Made by a program: the position numbers and the translations under genes | The notes under the pieces: model-generated | What the model was told of the DNA's origin: nothing | Database searches by the model: none | Seen by the model: the letters and a program-made list of their open reading frames with translations, nothing else | From: CAKOSP01 sp964371745 | GTDB lineage: Bacteria > Bacillota_I > Bacilli_A > RF39 > UBA660 | NCBI GenBank assembly: GCA_964371745.1 | Contig: CAYJNS010000037.1 | Coordinates: 1-10,410, forward strand | Direction of reading: 5' to 3' | DNA length: 10,410 nucleotides | Shown here: positions 6,289-10,410 of the stretch, one piece after another | Layout of the letters: the number at the start of each line of letters is the position of its first letter | Numbering within the stretch: position 1 is the first letter of the stretch

Positions 6289-6861
6289 TTATAAAAAGGA
6301 TTCTAAAATTTCATGAACTTCAGATTTCCCTTTTTTAGTAATTGTTGAAAACGCAATAAAATCATCAATACCTAAAGTATCTTTTATTATTTTATCTTGT
6401 TTTGCTCTTCCATTTTTCCCAATTTTATCATACTTTGTAGCAATAATTGTAATATCTTTATTATGATATTTTAAAAAGTTATACATTAAACAATCATCTT
6501 CAGTTGGTTTATGTCTATAATCTATAAGCATAAATACCTTAACTAAATTATCTCTGTTTTGTAAATAATCTTCAATCATAAGACCATATTTTTGTCTATC
6601 ACTTTTACTTCTTGCTGCATATCCATAACCAGGTACATCTACAAAATAAAATTCTTTATTAATTAAATAAAAATTAAGAGTTTGCGTTTTACCTGGTTTA
6701 GAAGATGTTCTAGCAAAGTTTTTTCTTTCAATTATAGTATTAATAAAACTAGACTTTCCTACATTACTTCTTCCAAGTAATAAAAATTCATTTTTATAAT
6801 CAGTTGGATACTGACTTAATCTAACCGTAATAACCGGTTCTTCAACACTATTAATTTGCAT
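6289..6861 (-). CDS. engB: EngB/YsxC ribosome-assembly GTPase
   Basis: The 190-residue single-domain GTPase carries G1 GRSNVGKSS (30-38), PGKTQT (56-61), G3 DVPGYGYA (75-82), G4 TKYDKI (142-147) and a G5-like FST (171-173). The PGKTQTLNFY and VPGYGYA motifs are specific to the EngB/YsxC/YihA group, which binds the 50S subunit during assembly. The start at 6861 (MQINSVEEPV) was chosen because GGTGAT lies 5-6 nt before it. A frame extension to 6906 would add a Phe/Ile-rich stretch translated from the promoter region. Its downstream neighbour der begins within 12 nt. Length is normal for the family (about 195). Confidence 0.96.
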   Translation of the reverse strand: MQINSVEEPVITVRLSQYPTDYKNEFLLLGRSNVGKSSFINTIIERKNFARTSSKPGKTQTLNFYLINKEFYFVDVPGYGYAARSKSDRQKYGLMIEDYLQNRDNLVKVFMLIDYRHKPTEDDCLMYNFLKYHNKDITIIATKYDKIGKNGRAKQDKIIKDTLGIDDFIAFSTITKKGKSEVHEILESFL

Positions 6862-6877
6862 AATAATCACCACATAC

Positions 6878-6906
6878 ATTATAAAGTAAATAAAAAAAAA
6901 AAGCAA
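6878..6906 (-). promoter_or_regulatory. Candidate promoter of engB-der
   Basis: On the minus strand, TTGCTT (6901-6906) is followed by a 17-nt spacer and TATAAT (6878-6883). The -35 coincides with the terminator region of the upstream gene. The -10 is only 6 nt from the GGTGAT ribosome binding site, which would place the transcript start at that site. Confidence 0.45.
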
Positions 6907-6917
6907 ATCGCTATTTT
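6892..6917 (-). terminator. Weak terminator overlapping the stop of the beta-helix acyltransferase gene
   Basis: On the minus strand a short AGC/GCT stem (5-nt loop), extended by A-T pairs after one mismatch, runs into eleven Ts (6892-6902). The TAG stop (6911-6913) lies in the left arm. The stem is marginal but the T run is long. Confidence 0.4.
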
Positions 6918-7537
6918 TTCCTTTGTTTTACTACACCCTTCACATTTTCTAAGGCACCTATTATTACATTTGGGTAAATAATAGTCCCAGGATTAAGTAC
7001 ACTATTACAGCCTATATGAGAATCGTTTCCAATTATTGAACCAAACTTTCTCATATTAGTATCAATTTTTATATTATCATCATAAATTTTTATATTTTTA
7101 TTATCTAATCTTAAATTAGCAAGTTTAACACCCGCTCCTATATGAGCTTTGTAACCTAATATACTATTGCCAACATAATTTAAATGAGGCACCTTACTTT
7201 CATTAAATAAAATACTATTTTTAACTTCAACAAAAGAACCTATTACACAATTTTTACCAATTATAGTATTTTCACTTATTTGTGCATTTTGAGATATTAA
7301 AGCATTATGATCTATAAAAATCGGTCCTTTAAATGTAGTTTTATCTACATCTATCGGTATTGTTTTTGAAATTATAATATTTCCATTATATAAATTATAT
7401 TCTAAAAGATTATAAAACAATTGTGGATTTTCAAAAAAATAATTTATTTCTTGTAACGCTTCCCAAGGATAAGTTTTATTTTCAAAAAATTTTTTTGTAA
7501 CAGTTTGATCTAAATCTAATAACTGTTTATATTCCAT
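6911..7537 (-). CDS. Left-handed beta-helix acyltransferase, GlmU C-terminal-like (UDP-GlcNAc pyrophosphorylase-related family)
   Basis: The 208-residue protein has an alpha-helical N-terminal region (1-60) with the family marker ENKTYPWEALQEI. Hexapeptide repeats of the left-handed beta-helix type follow from about 70 to 195 (for example SQNAQISENTIIGKNCVIG). The core ILFNESKVPHLNYVGNSILG (109-128) and HIGAGV...ANLRLD (132-145) resembles the acetyltransferase domain of GlmU, with His118 in the position of its catalytic His. GSIIGNDSHIGCNSVLNPGT (166-185) is also typical. There is no nucleotidyltransferase domain, so automatic names citing a pyrophosphorylase are misleading. A role in amino-sugar or cell-wall precursor acetylation is inference. 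GGGTGAT precedes the ATG. It is the only gene here ending in TAG. Confidence 0.8.
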   Translation of the reverse strand: MEYKQLLDLDQTVTKKFFENKTYPWEALQEINYFFENPQLFYNLLEYNLYNGNIIISKTIPIDVDKTTFKGPIFIDHNALISQNAQISENTIIGKNCVIGSFVEVKNSILFNESKVPHLNYVGNSILGYKAHIGAGVKLANLRLDNKNIKIYDDNIKIDTNMRKFGSIIGNDSHIGCNSVLNPGTIIYPNVIIGALENVKGVVKQRKK

Positions 7538-7563
7538 TTATATCACCCATTTCTTATAAACTT

Positions 7564-7592
7564 ATTATATCAATTAATATTTATTAAAACAA
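7564..7592 (-). promoter_or_regulatory. Promoter of the beta-helix acyltransferase gene
   Basis: On the minus strand, TTGTTT (7587-7592) is followed by 17 nt and TATAAT (7564-7569), preceded by TGA (extended -10). The -35 overlaps the 3' end of the upstream gene at 7584. Confidence 0.5.
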
Positions 7593-7910
7593 GAATGAAA
7601 AAACATTCGCTATACCTTCGAAAGTATTTGAAAAAATATTAATAACACCACTACTAATTTTTTCTCCTGTTTCAGTAAAAACATTACTATAGTCTTTATT
7701 TTCTTCTAATATATAGGTGTTTAAATCTACAGTATCGCCATTTAAAACATCTTCCTCAAATTTTTTGATAGATTCTTCTGTAAGTTCTACATCTTTTCTC
7801 TTACTAGCTTCATAATAACCGCTTTCACCTATAATATATACGATTAAAAATATGATAAATAAAATACCTACTATATTTAAAAAGTGATTTTTCTTTTTTT
7901 TAGTTTCCAT
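7584..7910 (-). CDS. Small single-pass membrane protein of unknown function, overlapping spoIIP
   Basis: The 108-residue product has a basic N-terminus (METKKKKNH), one membrane segment (about 10-28, FLNIVGILFIIFLIVYII), then a charged domain ESGYYEASKRKDVELTEESI... (29-76), probably outside the membrane. The C-terminal stretch of about 30 residues is amphipathic or hydrophobic (SSGVINIFSNTFEGIANVF). I recognise no named family. Its ATG lies inside spoIIP, overlapping it by 11 nt, with AGAGGT just upstream, so the two are translated as a pair. Given the N-in topology it could work alongside SpoIIP at the same membrane face, during engulfment or in the envelope generally. That is inference from the coupling alone. 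Confidence 0.75.
   Translation of the reverse strand: METKKKKNHFLNIVGILFIIFLIVYIIGESGYYEASKRKDVELTEESIKKFEEDVLNGDTVDLNTYILEENKDYSNVFTETGEKISSGVINIFSNTFEGIANVFSFLF
7585..7608 (-). terminator. Possible weak terminator at the end of the spoIIP operon
   Basis: On the minus strand GAATG (7604-7608) pairs with CATTC (7593-7597) over a six-T loop, followed by TTGTTTTA. The stem is only 5 bp and is formed by the last codons of the small membrane protein gene. Confidence 0.3.
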
Positions 7911-8802
7911 TTACTACCTCTTTTATAACCTCAGATAGATATACTAAAGAGCAGTTAACTTCATCTATAGTATTATAATGTCCTCCAACTTCAATTAAGA
8001 TAGTGTTAGGGTGAAAGTCTTGATTATATATACCATTAACTCCTTCACCTTCTTTTTTAGAAATTCCTCTGGTAAATTTGGGATTTATTTCATTTAATTT
8101 ATCATTTATTTTTTCTGTTAATGCTAAATTTTTTTCATAATTTTCGTGCTCTAAACCAACTACAAATAAAAATCTAGCACATGATTGATCATTTATAATA
8201 GTGGTAGTTATCTCTTTAGAAGCAGAGTCTCTATGTAAATCAAAAAAATATTCAAGCGATGGATAATTAATTTGAGCCTTTTCTAAAAGAATTCTACTAG
8301 CAATATAGCTATAACTATACGACCAATCATTTTCATTAAGTATAGTAGCAGAACTGTCAGTTTCAACTATAGAATTAATATTATGGTCGTGTAAATATTC
8401 ATTTAATATGTATGATGCAGTTACTATAGTTGGAGTTATATTAAATACTTCAAATTCTTCATAAGAAAATTTTTCAGTAGGATGCGAATTATAAATATAT
8501 ATTTGAGGGTTTGCATCACTTTTTTCAACTACATTAATTACAGGAAGACTATTATCCTCTTCATAAAAAAATTCATTACCAAATGTATAATTTAATACAA
8601 ATTTTGGATCATTTAATTTCTCAAACTCCAAGGTCTTACTATTTGGGTTTATTATATAACTTATTATTTGTTTATTATCTAAATTTATACTTAAATTACT
8701 TAACAACAAATAAGCAGTTGTGAGAAATGTAATAATAAATATCAATATAATAACAATATATGATTTTCTTTTTTTACTCTTCTTTGCTCTAAATCTACCC
8801 AT
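7900..8802 (-). CDS. spoIIP: SpoIIP-family sporulation peptidoglycan hydrolase
   Basis: The 300-residue protein has a basic N-terminus (MGRFRAKKSKKRK) and a membrane anchor (14-35). The SpoIIP catalytic domain follows from about 98 to the end: IYIYNSHPTE (101-110, His107 and Glu110), SYSYSYIASR (161-170), YFFDLHRDS (185-193, His190), FVVGLEHENYEKNLALTEKI (213-232), RGISKKEG then YNQDFHPNTILIEVGG (259-274, Glu271). In Bacillus SpoIIP is a zinc-dependent amidase/endopeptidase that, with SpoIID and SpoIIM, thins septal peptidoglycan to drive engulfment of the forespore. It is shorter than B. subtilis SpoIIP (about 400) mainly in the region before the catalytic domain. GAGGGA precedes the ATG. 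It is divergent from rpsT, an arrangement that echoes Bacillus, where gpr-spoIIP lies next to rpsT; gpr is not present here. Confidence 0.93.
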   Translation of the reverse strand: MGRFRAKKSKKRKSYIVIILIFIITFLTTAYLLLSNLSINLDNKQIISYIINPNSKTLEFEKLNDPKFVLNYTFGNEFFYEEDNSLPVINVVEKSDANPQIYIYNSHPTEKFSYEEFEVFNITPTIVTASYILNEYLHDHNINSIVETDSSATILNENDWSYSYSYIASRILLEKAQINYPSLEYFFDLHRDSASKEITTTIINDQSCARFLFVVGLEHENYEKNLALTEKINDKLNEINPKFTRGISKKEGEGVNGIYNQDFHPNTILIEVGGHYNTIDEVNCSLVYLSEVIKEVVNGN

Positions 8803-8822
8803 ATATATCCCTCATTTTCCAA

Positions 8823-8831
8823 ATAATATCA
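8823..8831 (-). promoter_or_regulatory. Possible extended -10 element of spoIIP
   Basis: TGA followed by TATTAT on the minus strand lies 9 nt upstream of the GAGGGA ribosome binding site. There is no sigma-A -35 at the right distance, so this is a weak call. A sporulation sigma factor would be expected for this gene. Confidence 0.25.
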
Positions 8832-8870
8832 TGTTTTTAATGAAAAATATGTCATTTTAACACTTTTTTC

Positions 8871-8899
8871 TTGAAAAAAATCCTTTTTTTTGGTAAAAT
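8871..8899 (+). promoter_or_regulatory. Promoter of rpsT
   Basis: TTGAAA (8871-8876), a 17-nt spacer and TAAAAT (8894-8899) with TGG directly before it (extended -10). The predicted leader is only about 24 nt and contains the ribosome binding site, so there is no room for a long regulatory leader. Confidence 0.75.
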
Positions 8900-8929
8900 T
8901 AATTGACACATGAGGAAGGGAGATATTTA

Positions 8930-9193
8930 ATGGCTAATATTAAAGCTTCAAAAAAAGCTATCAAAGTAATTGCTAAAAAAACAGAAGCTAATCATAAATA
9001 TAAATCAAGAGTTCAAAATTTAATTAAAAATTTAGAAAAAGCTATTTTAGCAAAAGATAGTGAAACTGCTAGTACTCTTTTAAAAGATTTACAAAAACAT
9101 ATAGATAAAGCTGCAGCTAAAGGTGTTACATCTAAAAATACTGCTGCTCGTCAAAAATCTAGATTAACAAATAAAGTAAAAAATATGAAGTAA
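8930..9193 (+). CDS. rpsT: Ribosomal protein S20
   Basis: The 87-residue, Lys-rich three-helix protein begins MANIKASKKAIKVIAKK and carries the typical C-terminal AAAKGVTSKNTAARQKSRLT. S20 is a primary binder of 16S rRNA in 30S assembly. The start at 8930 was chosen because all S20 proteins begin MANIK and GAGGAAGGGAG lies just upstream; the longer frame from 8903 would read through that site. It is monocistronic, with its own promoter and a strong terminator whose stem includes the stop codon. It points away from spoIIP. Confidence 0.97.
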   Translation: MANIKASKKAIKVIAKKTEANHKYKSRVQNLIKNLEKAILAKDSETASTLLKDLQKHIDKAAAKGVTSKNTAARQKSRLTNKVKNMK

Positions 9194-9218
9194 ACATTTG
9201 CGTACTTCATTTTTTTTT
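9185..9218 (+). terminator. rpsT terminator overlapping the stop codon
   Basis: Perfect 8-bp stem ATGAAGTA (9185-9192) with TACTTCAT (9203-9210), a 10-nt loop, then eight or more Ts. The stem's left arm is the last two sense codons plus most of the TAA. Confidence 0.85.
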
Positions 9219-9226
9219 GATATTAT
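9198..9226 (+). promoter_or_regulatory. Candidate promoter of the transglutaminase-like gene, inside the rpsT terminator
   Basis: TTGCGT (9198-9203) lies in the loop of the rpsT terminator, with a 17-nt spacer to TATTAT (9221-9226) preceded by TGA (extended -10). The -10 is only 6 nt from the GGTGAT ribosome binding site. If it is not used, expression would depend on readthrough from rpsT. Confidence 0.4.
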
Positions 9227-9241
9227 TAAGATGGTGATCAA

Positions 9242-10189
9242 ATGAAAAAATTTATAAAACCAATTATATATCTTAGTATTATTTTATTATTAGTATTTAA
9301 TATAAATACATTGGTAAATGGTCTAACTTCATTTATAATTTTAAGCGAGCCATATATTCCAAATAATACTAGTGAATATAAAAAAGATAACACATTATCT
9401 TATGTATCAAATACTGATACATTCATACCTTATTCTTATCAAGATTTAATAAACATTTTATTTACTTCAATAAATAATGGCTGGCAAGAATTTACATTTT
9501 ATTGCCCAGATGAATATGAAATGTGCCTTCAGGATATGAATAAAATTAGTCAAGATAGCGCAACACTTACCCATTTAAATAATTTTATTCACCCTTACAA
9601 TAGTTTCAACAGTGTGAAAATGATTATATCTGAATCTGGGGAAATTAACTTAGAAGTTAATTATTTATATTCTAAGGAGATGATTGAAAAAATAGAAAAT
9701 GAAACTGACAAATTACTTGATGAATTAATTGAAGATGATATGGATGATTATGAAAAAATAAAAGTACTTCATGACTATATAATAAATAATTCTAAATACG
9801 ATACTGCTATAAATAAAAATGAAACAAGTAATTATCAATCGCATTTAGCATATGGTCCATTATTTGAAGGTTATGCTATATGTAACGGTTATACAGATTT
9901 AATGGCCATTTATTTAACTAAACTAGGATATAATAATATTAAAGTTGCTACAACTCCAGAGGAAATAAGTTACTCAACTACTGGACATATTTGGAATGCT
10001 GTTTATCTAGATGATGAGTGGTTACATCTTGATCTTACTTGGGATGATCCAACCGATGAAAATAATAAAGATTATTTATTTCATACATACTTTTTAATTA
10101 CTACTGAAAAACTACATGCTGCTGATGAAGGAGATATTATAATTGAAGAACATCATTTTAATACAGCTATATATAATGAATTAAAGTAA
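9242..10189 (+). CDS. Membrane-anchored transglutaminase-like protein (Cys-His-Asp catalytic triad)
   Basis: The 315-residue protein has an N-terminal membrane segment (about 5-27) after MKK, with no clear signal-peptidase site, so it is probably an anchored extracellular protein. Residues 60-165 are a poorly conserved region with helical character. The transglutaminase-like core starts near 168: DDYEKIKVLHDYIINNSKYD (168-187), then EGYAICNGYTDLM (209-221) with the nucleophile Cys214, TGHIWNAVYLDDEWLHLDLTWDDP (247-270) with His249 and Asp264, and DYLFHTYFLIT (277-287). This is the common arrangement of bacterial extracellular transglutaminase/protease-like proteins (transglut_core). The family includes cross-linking enzymes, peptidases and non-enzymatic members; all three catalytic residues are present, but the substrate cannot be read from sequence. 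GGTGAT precedes the ATG. Confidence 0.85.
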   Translation: MKKFIKPIIYLSIILLLVFNINTLVNGLTSFIILSEPYIPNNTSEYKKDNTLSYVSNTDTFIPYSYQDLINILFTSINNGWQEFTFYCPDEYEMCLQDMNKISQDSATLTHLNNFIHPYNSFNSVKMIISESGEINLEVNYLYSKEMIEKIENETDKLLDELIEDDMDDYEKIKVLHDYIINNSKYDTAINKNETSNYQSHLAYGPLFEGYAICNGYTDLMAIYLTKLGYNNIKVATTPEEISYSTTGHIWNAVYLDDEWLHLDLTWDDPTDENNKDYLFHTYFLITTEKLHAADEGDIIIEEHHFNTAIYNELK

Positions 10190-10209
10190 ATTAAAGATTA
10201 CTTTTTCTT
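10183..10209 (+). terminator. Terminator of the transglutaminase-like gene, overlapping its stop codon
   Basis: Stem AAAGTAA (10183-10189) with TTACTTT (10198-10204), an 8-nt loop, then TTCTTT. The left arm consists of the last codons and the TAA stop itself. Confidence 0.65.
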
Positions 10210-10215
10210 TTTGAC

Positions 10216-10296
10216 AAAAAAAAGAACTAAGTCAACTATAAATAGTTAATTTAGTTCATAATCAAGAGTTAACAAATACTTCCATTAGCTCTTGAT
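10216..10296 (-). ncRNA. Candidate small RNA of about 80 nt: two hairpins and a U-tract
   Basis: Downstream of a near-consensus promoter, the minus strand from the predicted start (10296) folds at once into a hairpin: ATCAAGAG with CTCTTGAT (arms 10289-10296 and 10261-10268), extended after one C-A mismatch by TAA/TTA, around the loop TGGAAGTATTTG plus flanks. After 3 nt comes a long terminator hairpin (10224-10257): GAACTAA/TTAGTTC, an inner AACTA/TAGTT and a tetraloop, then eight Ts (10216-10223). There is no downstream gene on this strand before the converging transglutaminase gene. I recognise no known RNA family. Alternatively the second hairpin simply terminates the gene ending near 10332 and the promoter match is chance. 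An 8-codon mini-ORF (ATG to TGA) lies in the first hairpin without a good ribosome binding site. Confidence 0.5.
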
Positions 10297-10302
10297 ATAT
10301 AC

Positions 10303-10331
10303 ATTATATACTAAGAAATCTCTAAAGTCAA
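10303..10331 (-). promoter_or_regulatory. Promoter for the candidate small RNA
   Basis: On the minus strand, TTGACT (10326-10331, five of six) is followed by exactly 17 nt and a perfect TATAAT (10303-10308). It points away from the gene at the right edge, into a region that holds only hairpins. Confidence 0.6.
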
Positions 10332-10410
10332 TTACTTTTTATTAAAATGTTCAAATAGTATACTTTTTTCTTTTTTCCACCCATTATTAAACCAATAAAA
10401 ATGATATTTT
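10332..10410 (-). CDS. 3' end of a minus-strand gene entering from the right edge
   Basis: An open frame without a start comes in from the window edge and ends with TAA at 10332-10334. It gives 25 residues containing YHFYWFNNGWKKEKS and ending EHFNKK. A second frame is also open to a TGA at 10328-10330 (GLIMGGKKKKVYYLNI), and I cannot decide between them on so short a stretch. TAA is the usual stop in this window, which slightly favours the first. No family is recognisable. The hairpin at 10224-10257 could be its terminator. Confidence 0.35.
   Translation of the reverse strand, partial: KYHFYWFNNGWKKEKSILFEHFNKK

Noticed and set aside
6862..6906. Upstream extension of EngB by 15 hydrophobic residues
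   Set aside because: It would translate the promoter and T-tract region and would bury the GGTGAT site that serves the 6861 start.
8803..8870. Sigma-E-like promoter in front of spoIIP (ACATATT ... CATGATAT)
   Set aside because: The -35 half matches fairly well, but the spacer is short (12 nt) and the -10 matches only about five of eight positions, too weak in A+T-rich DNA.
10278..10301. Leader peptide (8-codon ORF) with an attenuator
   Set aside because: No downstream gene on that strand could be attenuated, and no clear SD precedes the mini-ORF.
1..10410. CRISPR arrays, insertion sequences, att sites, tRNA/rRNA genes, defence systems
   Set aside because: No spaced direct repeats, transposase or integrase motifs, or tRNA-like cloverleaves were seen; all space is filled by the genes listed and short intergenic gaps.

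Overview
The window is very A+T-rich bacterial chromosome carrying mostly housekeeping genes. The proteins look like low-G+C Bacillota (class Bacilli in the broad sense). The evidence is an L27 with a Prp-cleavable N-terminal extension next to a Prp protease, an rplU-prp-rpmA operon beside obg, a SpoIIP-type sporulation hydrolase next to rpsT, and AGGAGG/GGTGAT ribosome binding sites. All genes read through with TGG as Trp and end in TAA (once TAG), so the standard bacterial code applies although base composition is Mycoplasma-like. An uncultured, sporulation-gene-bearing Bacilli lineage of the RF39 kind would fit, but that placement is inference.

Layout, left to right. Positions 1-258 hold the 5' end of plsY on the minus strand, overlapped by a small ORF resembling a truncated YabP/YqfC protein. 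330-1496 is an AI-2E/YtvI-type membrane permease (minus). 1586-2128 (minus) is an unrecognised soluble protein, divergent from 2246-2569 (plus), a diverged DUF192-like protein that meets obg tail to tail with overlapping stops. 2566-4782 is obg and then, upstream of it, the operon rplU-prp-rpmA, which has a near-consensus promoter and a structured leader. 4972-6861 is engB-der, two ribosome-assembly GTPases in one operon. 6911-7537 is a left-handed beta-helix acyltransferase related to the GlmU C-terminal domain. 7584-8802 is spoIIP followed by an overlapping small membrane protein. rpsT (8930-9193, plus) and a membrane-anchored transglutaminase-like protein (9242-10189, plus) follow. The last 220 bases hold a candidate small RNA on the minus strand and the 3' end of a further minus-strand gene.

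Functionally the centre is a ribosome-biogenesis block: L21, L27, S20, the Prp protease that matures L27, and three assembly GTPases (Obg, Der, EngB). Envelope and sporulation functions flank it (PlsY, YabP-like fragment, permease, SpoIIP, transglutaminase-like protein). I see no mobile elements, CRISPR arrays, tRNAs, rRNAs or defence islands.

The most interesting signals are small-scale. They are a compact two-hairpin RNA candidate with its own promoter and terminator at 10216-10331, a recurrent design in which terminator stems include stop codons and sometimes the next promoter's -35, -10 boxes placed almost directly in front of GGTGAT ribosome binding sites, and the SD-less plsY start nested in a YabP-like reading frame.
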